Below are positions 23,281-35,400 of a stretch of DNA of 64,000 nt, in pieces (the stretch's first letter is position 1; the number at the start of each line of letters is the position of its first letter). The position numbers were made by a program, and so were the translations under genes. The notes beneath the pieces are model-generated. The model was not told the origin of the DNA. It ran no database searches and was given only the letters and a program-made list of their open reading frames with translations. This stretch comes from Bemisia tabaci (taxonomy: Eukaryota > Arthropoda > Insecta > Hemiptera > Aleyrodidae), in assembly GCF_918797505.1 (NCBI RefSeq), contig NC_092801.1:930001-994000 (forward strand). Reading direction: 5' to 3'.

Positions 23281-23907
23281 TTTTTTTTTTTTAGTTTTTT
23301 TTTTTGGCTTCTATTCCTTTATATTGATAAGATAGGAATCTACAGCCATCTATAGACAGAGGAGGTTATTAATGTTACAAGGGGTTTAAAGAATAAGAGT
23401 GTATAGTAGGATTTTTTTAAGGTTTTTAGAGAGTTGGGTGGGTATATAGTAAGGTAAGAGTCCCCTACACCAGCTTCACGCTAAGAGGCTCAACATAGCG
23501 ACTAGTAAGAAAATAATTGACTGAGCAATGTAGAACATACCAAGTGAACAATCAGGACAAGTTGTTTGGTAGGGATTAGTCGAGTTGTATGAATTACTGG
23601 GTTGGATTAGTGGAAATTTTGTAGTTATGGGATAGGACCTTTAGAGGGATATGTTATCGGTAGTTAGGAAGTTATTTATTATTTTATATTTTCTTAACGA
23701 GGGTTTATGTAATAATGAAGTTATATTGTAGGGGGGGGGGAGTTATTTTATATTTTTTAAGTCTTGAAACATTTTATCTCTGTCTTTTAGTTTTTCGCAT
23801 TGGAAGAGGATATGGTTTAGATCGCCTAGCAGGCCACATTCACATTTATCGGTATCTTTGAGGTTTATGCGTTTAAGGTGAGTTGGGAATAGACCATGTC
23901 CTATTCG
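23281..23907 (-). mobile_element. 5'-truncated LINE (non-LTR retrotransposon) fragment with target duplication
   Basis: The 13-bp TCTCGGAACACTT at 23268-23280 is repeated at 23908-23920. On the plus strand the insert starts with poly-T (the poly-A tail of a minus-strand element). Reading minus from about 23907, a short frame ends at a TAA near 23735 and shows TRIGHGLFPTHL..., then CECG, HILFQC with C-x-C-x8-H-x4-C spacing. This is the C-terminal zinc-knuckle-like tail seen in I/Jockey-type ORF2 proteins. The rest of ORF2 is missing by 5' truncation. The host sequence is continuous across the insertion. Confidence 0.82.
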
Positions 23908-24142
23908 TCTCGGAACACTTGAAAAACTCTAAACGGAATTTCGGAACTTTTAACGGTCGTGGAGTAGGAGAAATTGGAACAAAAAAGTTCCGAATCGCGG
24001 CACTTTTGATGGACGTGGAATGGGAGCACTGGGTTGCTAAGCGAGCGGCGGTCATCGCGGCCAAAACTGATGCGTTGCCATGTCCTGATTTTGATGCCGA
24101 AGTAATTAATTAAAAGTCTCAGGCTTCGTGAAATGGACTAAA

Positions 24143-24394
24143 CTGCCGTGCTAAGGAAGAACGTCGCATGAACCTTCAGACGTTGCCGCATTTCCTTCAA
24201 TAAAATCTTTATTTACTGTGAAAATCGTGAATTTTTGTCCTGAATTTTTCCAGACAATTTTGTTCGCAATTTTGTATAAAATGTCTGAAAATTTCAAGGA
24301 AAAATACGTATAATCGTTCTCAAAAATACATGTTTCATGTGGGGAAATTGGCAACTCTCGAATGTTCATACGGCGTTCTTCCTTAACATGGCAG
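24143..24394 (+). mobile_element. MITE family A copy with 4-bp duplication TAAA
   Basis: Left CTGCCGTGCTAAGGAAG, right TTCCTTAACATGGCAG; 252 bp. TAAA stands on both sides (24139-24142 and 24395-24398). Confidence 0.8.
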
Positions 24395-24892
24395 TAAAGA
24401 GGATACGCCTCCTAGCTTCTACCTTAAATTTCCAAAATGTGAACAGAGCTGGCTCATCTAAGAGCTATCATCGTTCGATAGCCACATAAATCATAGAAAC
24501 CGGCTCAGTAGAGTGCTAGAATGAACTGTAACAAAAATGAAAATTTAGATGGTTAAGGATTTTATGGTGACGACGATAAGAACACTTATAGATGAAGAGG
24601 GCCAAGGGAAAATGAAGCTATCCTATTTGCTGTAACGTTTGGTTATTTTAGACGAATGGGAATAATGATGAGCTAACTATAGCCCGAGGCCCGAGGTCCG
24701 AGACCCTCCCTCGTGGGTTGCCATGAGTTATTCCACGACTTACCTCCTTTTTCCATCGTATTGTAACCACCCACCACCACCACCAATAAAATCGCGCCAT
24801 TTTCTTCTTATCTTCAATGTCTATCGCTTCGTGAATCAATTTCAAGCATCAGCTCGCTGATGTGCTTATCGTGATTTCCGTACGATTAAGTG

Positions 24893-25691
24893 CAGGACCG
24901 GATTTACCTACTTTCCGCCCACGGGCCGCCTGTATTTAGCCACTCCCTTTTCATTCGTTTTGAAACATCAGTAAAAACCATCAAGTGAACGTGCCGGAGG
25001 AAGAGGGGTGCATCAGACGCGTTTACTTTTCTTGGACACATTTTTTGCGAAACCCTGTAAACAATACTGGCAAAAATTTACGGACCTTTCCGCGAAAGTT
25101 ATGTTCCGTAAACTTATCTCTGTGTGGACAAGGCCTTCCATTTAAAAGAAATGAACGAAAAAATTATGAAAGAACAAGCATAAATGTGGTTTAATAATTT
25201 TAACTTCCAGCGCCGGCCGCGCCGCGCCGCGCTGATCGAACTATGGCGCAATGCGTGAAGTATTCCCACAGTCTTGTAGGCGCTATGCGTTTCACGCCGA
25301 CCGCTGTTGAACGCACTGTGTATGACGCAATGCGTGAAGTATTCATGCAGTCTTGTAGGCGCTAATGCGTGTTAGATGCCGACCGCGCCGCGCCGGGAGC
25401 TTCTCTTTTTTATCTCAAATCTTCGTCATCATTGCGCTCTCTGCGCCGCGATGCTCCAGGCCAAATTTCGTGTTTGGTTTCTCTCATAACTCGAATAATG
25501 AAAGATGCTGTCTCTTGTATCACTGAAAACGACAAAATTAGAAATTACTATACTCTCAGGAAATGAAAGATTTTGTTGCCTATTTTCGTTTCTAATTTTT
25601 TTTTAAACCTACATTTTAAAAAAATTGCAAAATTTGCCGCTTTTTGAATTTGCCGCCATGGGCCGCAATCCACCACCTAAATCCAGCCCTG
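24893..25691. mobile_element. hAT-like non-autonomous element, TIR CAGGRCYGGATTTA
   Basis: Starts CAGGACCGGATTTACC; the reverse of its end reads CAGGGCTGGATTTAGG. Flanks ATTAAGTG (24885-24892) and AATAAGTG (25692-25699) match at 7 of 8. At 25215-25400 it contains a GC-rich tandem pair of about 85-bp units (AATGCGTGAAGTATTC and AGTCTTGTAGGCGCT, twice) framed by GCCGCGCCGCG. A short open frame near 24985 has no recognisable domain. A related end lies near 61720-61777. Confidence 0.8.
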
Positions 25692-25837
25692 AATAAGTGA
25701 CGATTAATCATTTGATAGGTTTACTCAGTTGGATGTACCTTTCAAAGTGATTTGTCCTTGTTTTTGAGTATGATTGAACTTTCATGGGAAATGTTGCATT
25801 GCGGTTAAAAATATTAGCAGAGTTTGACTTTTAGTGA

Positions 25838-25839
<2 letters not shown>

Positions 25840-25868
<29 letters not shown>

Positions 25869-26245
25869 CTCAGCTCCTACGCGTGAGTCCAAAAAATCAT
25901 TCACCACGGAAAAAGGAGCAAAATTCCGAGAGGCAAATCCAAGATTTCAGCCAGCCAGCCAACCAACCCACGTCATTGGGGGCCTTTTCAGTTATAGGGT
26001 GCTCACTGCTCACTTCTCGTGTTAAGTTTATTTTTTCTATCGCTCAGGTGGCAGAAAATTTGTTCTGACCTGTGTATGTACGCACTTCAAACTAAATCCG
26101 TACCACGCGGAGTTAGAGCTATGACGCAAGATGAACGGGCGGCCTGAAGAGCGAATAAGAGGAAAAAGAAGAAGAAAAGAGCGAAAAAGAAGAAGAAACT
26201 TACGCACAATAGCCCCTGAGTATAAGTCCAAAGAATCATTCGTTC

Positions 26246-26328
<83 letters not shown>

Positions 26329-26560
26329 AAAAACAAAAAACAAAAAAAACAAAAAAAAACAAAAAAAACAAAAAACAAAAAAACAAAAAAAAAAAACAAA
26401 AAAACTAAAAAAAAAAAAAAAAAAAAGTGCAAAAATTCAGAGAAGCAGTAACGAGATTTCATCCATCCGACCAACTATCCAACGTCATCAGGTGCCCTTT
26501 AAGTGTTGGCTATACTAAATCCTCGTGTGAAGTTAGTTTTTACTCTGAAGCTCGATTCAC
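25840..26560. repeat. Diverged tandem duplication separated by long poly-A
   Basis: Words around GTCCAAAAAATCATTC, CAGCCAACCAACCC and ACGTCATTGGGGGCC at 25870-26070 recur in changed form at 26220-26540 (GTCCAAAGAATCATTC, CCGACCAACTATCC, ACGTCATCAGGTGCC). An A-rich homopolymer tract of about 170 bases (26249-26426, later broken by single C) follows the second unit's start. Frames across the poly-A are not genes. Confidence 0.6.
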
Positions 26561-26969
26561 CCGGTTTTCCATTCAACTGTTCTTCTTTCTTTGCCGAATG
26601 AAAATCTGGATCGTGTGCATGATACTGACGCGAGAACGCAACAATCGGTTGGAAAGTTGAACGGAATTGGTGCCGAATGACATCACTCGGCGCCAATCAA
26701 AAGCGAGTACGGGTTTCTACGACTTTCGTCAAACGACTCTACTCAACGCGTTTGAAAACAATTGGAGAATCGAAACTCTATCTTCGGAGTCAAAGTATCG
26801 AATCTCAACCATGATATCAATAGTTAACAAGCAAGAATTATCGAGAGGCTTGGTGGACAGGGCGCATGAGTGCATTAATGATTTCAAGTAAAACTAGTCT
26901 TAATGCATATTCTGTGGAAAATTCGCTTCCAAATTCCAATTTTTATGCATCATAAAGTTAGTTTGAACT

Positions 26970-27352
26970 AGAGTACCTGTTTAGGGAGAGTACCGACAGA
27001 TCGGTTCATGGAGGGTTTAGGGCCCAAAAGTGCAGCCACCCTTCTAACCAACTTCTAACGCACAAAATTTCACTGCCAGTCTGCAGATTCCAATTCTAAC
27101 CAAGATGGCCAAGAATGTACAGAAATGAGCGTTCTTCCGCGAAATTGAGTAAATTTATGCAAAAACTGAGTCAAACACGTGCTTAATAAAGGACGGTTCG
27201 TAACAATAGTATCAGTAAATCGCTCTGGATAATTGAAATTCATAGGTTGGCTGCCCTTTTGGGCCCTAACTTTATTCGCGGAGGCATCGGTGAAGGCCTG
27301 ATGGACTTTCGGAGTTTCAGATCTGTCAGTACTCTCCCTATACAGGTACTCT
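26970..27352. mobile_element. MITE family D, TIR AGAGTACCTGTTTAGGGAGA
   Basis: The terminal repeats AGAGTACCTG...GAGAGTA are inverted at the right end (TACTCTCCCTATACAGG). The 10-bp AGTTTGAACT stands at 26960-26969 and 27353-27362. The same host repeat near 22960 (opposite strand) has only one copy of that decamer, i.e. the empty site. A second copy of the element is at 32359-32756. Confidence 0.78.
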
Positions 27353-27369
27353 AGTTTGAACTTTCTCTC

Positions 27370-28219
27370 CACCATAAGGATCCATGCAATTTCGAAACTT
27401 TAAACACGTGTTCCTCAAAATAGCAAAAACTACAGTTATGCACCTTGTTCTCCAAGCCCCATAATTCCACTAAAATACGTTATATTTGAACAAATGTGAG
27501 TGAAAAATGAGAAAAGATGTCATTTTGACTGCCGCGACAGAGCACAGGGGAGAATTTCATGAGCCGCCCTGCGCCGCCGTCCGCAGCGCGCATGGCGCAC
27601 GACCTCCCGTTCATAATTACACTTCATCTAGCGTTGAGAGTTCACTTGTTACTTCACACGACCAGTGTGTCATTTTACAAGTCAAAATTCATTAAAAAAA
27701 GAATGTAAACGATATACGAGTTTCTCTGCCACCTGAGCTCTCCCCGCTAGAAATCGTTCACCGCCCGCCCGCACAGTGCGGCGCCCTTACGGACGATGCG
27801 GACAAAAATCGGCAAAAGACACTTAACTTTAAATAATGAAGATAACAGCACCGACATAGGAAAACCCTTTGGCACTATCAAAGTAAAACACTCGAGGAAT
27901 AAGAAAATGTTATACCTCAGGTTTTTTTGCGTATTTTTCAAGAAAAGTTCATTCGAAGTTGGCAACCTCGAATTAGCCCTGTGTTAACAATGTAAAAGCA
28001 ACGTGAAACACCCAAACTTTAACTTCAAATATCTCTGATAGCCGCAAAAAGTCGCAAGATCTTTTTCGTAGAATTGAAGTTGGATATCTGAGGATTAAGA
28101 AAATGTCAACCACCCAGAGCATTTTGCGTTTCAAGCGAGAAATCTCCATTTGAAGTTGACGTCTTTTTCCCGTGTATTTCTTACGGACCAGAGATTCCAC
28201 AATTTTTTCCCATTTTTCC

Positions 28220-28240
<21 letters not shown>
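27370..28240. other. No gene seen; imperfect 190-bp duplication
   Basis: The segment around 27890-27970 (AGGAATAAGAAAATGTTATACC) resembles 28080-28170 (AGGATTAAGAAAATGTCAACC). A GC-rich patch at 27560-27600 resembles other repeats. Poly-T run at 28222-28252. No coding sequence is supported. Confidence 0.4.
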
Positions 28241-28255
<15 letters not shown>

Positions 28256-28259
28256 GGTC

Positions 28260-28925
28260 ACGGTAGAAAAACCACCCATTTGTAAATACAATTCTAGCTG
28301 AAGCGCACATCAGCTATGCAAACACCACTGCAAAAATTTCAGAGGAAATCGACACGCCCAGCGTGCATGGAGACTATTTCAATTGTAATCTGCCGTCACA
28401 TTCTTACGACGCAATGATACAACTATTTGAACTCTCCGGAATGCGTGAGGTATCATGCCGCATTTGAAGGCGTTTTCAAAACGGCCAAGTTTCGTTATCG
28501 GAATGATCGTTTTGCGTAGTTCCCATTATTATGTTTCCATTTCTAACCACTTGTTAATTTCTAATTCTCCTATAAAAACCACCCATTTACTAAATTCAAT
28601 TCTAGCTGAAGCGCACTTAAGCGCATTCATGACTGCAAATATGTTAACGGAAATCGAAAAGGCCAGCGTGCATGGAGGCTATTTCCATTGCGATCTTCCA
28701 TCACATTTCGAAGGCGCAATGATACAACTATTTGAACTCTCCGGAATGCCTGAGGTATCACGTCGCATTTGAAGGCGTTTTAAAAACAGCCATGTTCCTA
28801 TATCGGAATAATCGTTTTGCGTAGTTACCATTATTATGTTTCATTTCTAACCACTTGTTTATTTCTAATCCTCCTATAATCACCACCCATTTGCTAAATA
28901 CAATTCTAGCTGAAGCGCATCAATA
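28260..28925 (+). repeat. Satellite array related to 16970-17593, about 305-bp period
   Basis: Two units with GCATGGAG starting at 28365 and 28670, plus a partial third. The frame SVHG(G/D)YF ... AMIQLFELSGM stays open in each unit, although other parts of the unit have changed more. Confidence 0.75.
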
Positions 28926-29428
28926 TTTTACCAAATTGGTCAAACTGCTCATCAGTGACGAATAGAAAAATACTGAGACCAACATTGGAATACCATGCTA
29001 ATACCATGTTCTTGTCAACTCGGTGCCAGGCTGCACCCACCAACATGCTTTGAAACAGACCCTGTCGGTAACAACACGGGACCAACGTGCCATATTCTTT
29101 AGCTTTTGGCCTTCGTTGCGTATCAGGGACTTACCGGAATGTGCAAAATATATGTAAATGCTCGAAATGCGCCATGACTTGATATGTCACAAGTCAGGGG
29201 GATTCAGTCCCTATTTTAAAGGTTGATATTTGAGCCCCCCTCCCCCCAGGTTTTTTCTCGATGATTTTGTCACCTTCCGGCCGAAGTATCACAAGCCCCA
29301 CGTCGTTACAACAAAGTTGCTGTTAACATGGTGCCGCGTTTCACTCACCGCGACATGGTCGTTTCTAGCAGGTGCAGGCGCGTAGTGATTTATATGTTAT
29401 TTTTGGTATTTTTTTTTTTTTTTTTCAG

Positions 29429-32400
29429 AGGAAGCGCTACCGATGGCCAATCCATTATTTTACGAAGTCCAAGGGCTTCTGAACATCATGAACCGCAAGA
29501 AATGTATCCTTCTTGTCGTCAGTCGCAAATACGTGACACCTTTCACGGTTAAGAGAGACGAAAGCTTCTGGAGAGATGAAATGCTGGGAAAAATTGTCAA
29601 ATTCTACGAGGGCACACTGGCACCCAAATTGTCGGCCGAAATGTTGCCGCGTAAGTTTCTTCCCAGGGGCAGACTTCCTGAAATCCTCCAGCAATCTCCG
29701 TAGCTTTATCCAACTTCACCGTAATCTACTCAGAAAGAGTTAATTTTAAAAATGCCGCATAGTTTTAGACCAAATGTAGGTGTTGGCAATTTAAATTTTG
29801 CAGTGCAGAAGACGTGGTTCCCAGAAAAAGCTAAATATCGAAAATAAGGGCACAAACTTGCCAGTTTATGGGGTACTCTTATAGCCTTTATTGACTGAAA
29901 AAAATTAAGCGAATCGCTAGTAACTTTTTTTTCAAAACACCGGAGAGAGTTATCCGTCAAAACCTCCAATTCCGACGTCTCGATTCCATTAGATAAAGAT
30001 CTCTCCTCTATTGATTTTTCCTTCACAGTGAAAAGAAGTAACCCACACTGAAAAAGAAGATTGGTAGAATCTACCATTCCTTCACACTGTATTTCACGCA
30101 GCGTCAATTCTGCCAGAAGAAAAGTATAAAGGCTACTATATACTGGTACAGGTAACCATTCCTCTGGCAAAATCGACTTTGAGTTCGCGCTGTGTCAAAT
30201 ACAGCGTGAAGGAATGGTAAATTCTACCAATCTTTTTCTTCAGTGCACATTTTGTGGTAATACAAAATGTAGAAGACAAAGTAACCTGAACGTGCAGTTA
30301 ATATTATCTGATTAGTTTTTCTTTGGATTATATTGATCAAATCTTTGTATTACATTGGCAAAATCCTTGGGTTGAAAATTCATAACCTCGTCAAAAATCA
30401 AGAGTGAGCCGCCAAAATTGCACCTAGATCACATTAGTAGCTGTCCGGTGAGCTAGCGACTCGCAAGTCGTAACCTCTGAGTGACGTATTTCTGTCAAAC
30501 TACTACGTCAAACTACTACTACTTCTGTCAAACTATGTGCAGAAAGACATGAGCCCTGATATCCATAATAATATATGCATAACAGGGCTCACGTCTAAAT
30601 GCACATAGTTCCGCTTGATAGAAATACGTCCAAATAAGAGTTCATTAATTTAGCGGGACACTTTCTCAATGATCCCCAGATCTCAGGACAACTTACGATT
30701 TTGGTCGATTTAAAAAAAAAAAATTAGTCGATAAACTGAATCCTTTTAGTCGCTCCGACCGAAAGAAAGGGATTCAAAGTAACCGAAAGTGATAATATAT
30801 GCGGAGATTTTTGACGTGAATCGCCCATTTGTGAGGGCGCGTAGCTGCATTCGACCACGATCTCTGCTTGAATGACGAAGCGCCTTCAATTTGGAGACAT
30901 GCAAACCGCACGTCCATTAAGTGTGAATAATTGTATCACGGTGTTATTACCAACATCATTGCTTGCTTTGCCTATGTGAGCAGGAAGTTCTGTTTTCTTA
31001 CTCTCTTGCACCGTAAATGCCATGGCCGCGACCTCTGAGAGGCACTGGGAGAAACAAAAGTGTAATTGTTTAGCAGGACTCTTTCTTCATCCATACACTG
31101 CCGTGTTAAAGACATAAATAACATACACATAAACATATAAAACATGTATTTGTGACGAAGTCTATGTATATTGTTCTCCAAAGTTTTCAGAGGTTTTAGA
31201 TGAAATTGCGTACGAATTCGTCTAAAAATTCTGGAAAAAAAATATTTAAACTTTTCCCTTTAAAATCGGTTATTCTCGAAGGAAATTTGGCAACGTCTGA
31301 AGGTTCATACGGCGTTCTTCCTTAGCACGCCAGCACATGTCTCCGAGTAACCTCGGTTTCGGTCGATTTCATAAAAAATTTGATCGACCAACCAAGTCCT
31401 TTAGGTTCACCTGACCGAAAATACGGTCATGAATAAGTATGCGTAGCCTTAATATCTTTCGTTTTATTTTATTTTTATTTTTATTTTTTTATTTTTTTTA
31501 ATTTTTATTTTTATTTTGTATTGTTTTTTTATTTTTTTATTGTTTTTTTTTTTATTTTTTATTTTTATTTTTTTTATTTTTTAACCTATACATTATGCTG
31601 TGCGAAGCTTTTCGATCCGCAGGATCATCATCAGGCACAAAACCAAAGCACTGCGAAATCAGAACACATGCATAGTTACAGAACTACACGGTGCATGCTA
31701 CAAAAGTACAAAGCATCAAGCATATACAAAAAAATTGAAATAATATTTACGAGCTGAAATTGCAAACATTATAAATTGTGGAGTACGGACTGTACTCAAG
31801 GAAAATGGGATTTAGCGATCTGATAAAAGATCTATGAGAAAATGAGTATCGACACTATTTTTGTGATGCACCCTAATGGAATAGAGTATACATTATTAAT
31901 TACTTATTTTTTATCTAAATAGCAGCGCTTGTCAATTAGAATACTTGGTGCAAAATCCAACTAACAATGGTAACATAACCGTATTAAATTGGTCCTTTGA
32001 CCAAGTTGATACCATGTTGTGGGTCACAACATCAGCTCAAGATGATGCCAACGCGATCGTTTTTTAGCAGATTTTTGAGTTGTTTCTGGATGATTATAAC
32101 AGTACCCCAGAGCAAAAAGATACCTAACTCAATTTTAGTCTTTTCGAGATATCAGAGGAAAACCGTACGTCGGCTCCACTGATTCCAATTAATCGCAATT
32201 TTTGAAACTCCGCACTTCGTAACCGGCGCAAGATAGGACTACCAACTATTCCACACACACGGAACCTTTAATTGAGATTTCGAAAACGCTACTGACTCGA
32301 TTTTTCCAAAAATGTGAGTTAGATACCTTTTGGCTCTGGAGCACCGATAATATTATGTAGAGTACCTACCTATAAATAGCGAGAGTATGGACAGATCACT

Positions 32401-35400
32401 TCATGGAGAGCTTAGGGCCCAAAAGTGCAGTCATTCTTCTAACCAACTTCTGACACACAAAATTTCACTGCTAGTCTGCAGAGTCTGCAGATTTCAATTC
32501 CAACCAAGATGGCCGAGAATGTACATAATTGGGCGTTCTTCCGCAAAAATGAGTGAATTTTTGCAAAAACTAAGTCAAATACGTGCTTTTTAAACGACAG
32601 TTCCTGATAACTGTATTAGTAAATCGCTCTGGATGATTGAAATTCACAGGTTGGCTGCATTTCTGGGCCCTAACTTTGTTCGCGGAGGCATCAGTAAAGG
32701 CCTGATGGATTTTCGGAGTTTCACATCTGTCTATACTCTCGCTATATGGGTACTCTAATATTAAGGTTTTCTCATTATTTTTCAGGTATTCGGAACCTTC
32801 AAGTTGCAGCAAATATTGCTTACGGTGCCATCAGCGAATTGGATGGGGAAAAAGCTCTCGATATATATAGAAGAACACAAGATGGTTCAGAAGCGTACGA
32901 CGTCTTGTGGGACGAGTCTCGAATTCGGATAATGCCACAACATTATCATCTTGTTATGCATCCTAATATACCAACGAAAGAAAAAGTGAATCAAATCTTG
33001 AAAGGCTATTACACGTCCAGGGAAGGATGGAATTGGCAGCAGAGCTCCAGAAAGTCTTTCCTCAATAGGTACCGGTCAAGATCGCTTAAAGTTCTTCACT
33101 GAAGAAAAAAATATGGTAGATTTTACCACACTTTGGCAGTGCTCCGAGTATGGTGATACACACCAGACTCTGTGGTAGTATTTACCATATTTTCGTATAA
33201 ATCACCATATATTATTATCACCAGAATTCTAGTAAATACTACTGGATCTGGTTATTTTTACTGAACAGTAGGTATAACTGAGTAAAAAATTAAGTAGACT
33301 TATACTGGATGTTACCATGCTTTTTTTCAATGTTACTTTCAGCAAGATTTTTCGAGTGAATCAAAGTTCCCCCTAAAATTTACTCTGAAGACAAAATAAA
33401 GCCACTACTTTTTTTCCAAAATTAACTCATCTCTTAAGTAGCCAGCCAGCGGGTTGATTGTTGCAATTGATTGAGGAAGCGGTAGACATAGTGCACAAGC
33501 AGAAAATGAAGCGATCCTATCGGTAGAAGCGGGTGGTTTCAATGGATAGAGGAAGTAAGTAATAGACTAATTAATTTCAACTTACGAGGAACCCTTATTT
33601 ATTTATCTCTTACCCTGCTAAAAATGGTGAGTACAAATGAGTATAAAATCAAAGTCATATGAATAGAATTTCAACTCATATGAATAAAATTTAACTCATA
33701 TGAGCAGAATTTCTCCATCCAGTTTTTGCCAACTTCTATGACTAGAGATTCCAACTCGCATGAGTTCAGCGTTGAATCTACCGTGTCCGATATCCCAGAA
33801 ACTATTCACCGCATCAAAAAAATCATAAGAACAAAATGTTTCTATATTTCAAAACATACTATGTCGAAGTCTCCTGGTCACGAACAGCACCTCTGAAAAA
33901 TGAAAAAAATTGAATACATGTGAGTTGGATTTTTCTACTCTTATGAGTAGAACATTCTAGTGATATGAGTAGAATTTCTTCTCATATGAGTAGGATTTTT
34001 ATTCATAAGTAGGAAGTTCTTTTCATGTGAGTTGGCGAATTCTGAATAGCCTACTCGTCATTTTTAGCAGGATATTAATTCAATTGATTTTTAGGTTCTT
34101 ATAATTATTGAGGATTATATTGTCATATCAAGGCTTGTTTGAACGACTACTAGTTAACATTTTTCCTACGTTACATTTTTGAACAGGTACATAGATATGC
34201 ATCCGGAATGGACGATCAAAGAGGACGGTGGGTTGATAATTGACCCGGCCTTTCCGTACCTGGCCACGTTTCCTACCGCTTATGGGTATGGCTCCCTTCA
34301 AGATCAACCTCAGTCACCCCCGAAGCGTCAACCTTCGTCACCCTCGAAGCATCAACCTTCGTCACCCCCGAAGCGTAAACCCTTGAAGCGTCCATCATCC
34401 AGAGGACACGCTATCTTAGCTCTGGAAGCACCGCAGCCGCCAGAAGTTCCGAAAAATGGCTTCAAATCCAAGAGTACAAGTGGATCGAAAGTTGATGTTG
34501 ATGAAGCTGGTAGTTCGCCGCCGAGAACCAAGACAAGACTGCAAGTTATTTACGAAGTTGTTGCATTCATACCGAGTGTCGCAGACGCATACCAGTTGAA
34601 TGACCTATATGTTGATAAAGGAAGGTAATGATTACGGAATATTCCAAATTAAATCTATACTACAGGTGATAAACTTATTCCTTTGGTTTAATTTCATGCC
34701 ATACATATGTGGGTGGTGTTTCACGATAATTGGAATAGTTTTGTCACCGTAACAGACAACACATTTTTCGGTCATATTTTTAGTAGAAATGATAATCATT
34801 CGATTTTTTTTCCATTAATCTACACAGGGTTACCTAAGTGTTATAACGCTTTTCAAAGATTTATCGCTCTACTTTTCAATTTTATTTTATATAAATGACC
34901 GAAAATGTGCAGTCTGTTACGCTAACTTTTTACCGTGTAACAGACAGCACATTTTCGGAATTTACACACTATTAATTGAGAAGTAGAGCAATAGATGATA
35001 AGAAAGCGTTATAATACGCAACACTTTGAAGATTTATGCGAAAAAATTCGAGTGATTATCATTTCTACTAAAACGAGAACGAAGAAAGAACGCCGTATAA
35101 ACATTCGAGAGTTGCCAAATTTCCCTTGATAAAACATGCATTTTTGACGACATTCATGCATATTTTTCCTTGAAAATTTCAGATATTTTAAATTAAATTG
35201 CGTACAAAATCGTCTGAAAATTTTGGAAAATACTGTTCGCAATTTTTCCAGTAAATTCTGTTTTTATCGCAGGAACCTTGGCAACGTCTGAAGGCTCATA
35301 CGGCGTTCTTCCTTAGCACGGCAGAATGAGAGGAAGCCTCGTTGGCTTTGTTTTTCTTAACGTTTCTCTCAACGTTTACTCTTATGAAACTTTTGATACC

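Noticed and set aside
26037..26474. Long Phe- or Lys-rich frames on both strands
   Set aside because: They are translations of a roughly 170-base poly-A tract.
29443..29703. Stand-alone 86-codon gene starting at ATG 29443
   Set aside because: The ATG is an internal Met just after a TTTTTCAG acceptor, and the reading continues a YqaJ domain from before it. A consensus GTAAGT donor at 29651 precedes the apparent stop.
29730..30170. 146-codon minus-strand frame
   Set aside because: Partly formed by MITE family C. The part near 29900-30030 looks slightly protein-like, but it lies antisense in an intron, with no splice partner or family match.
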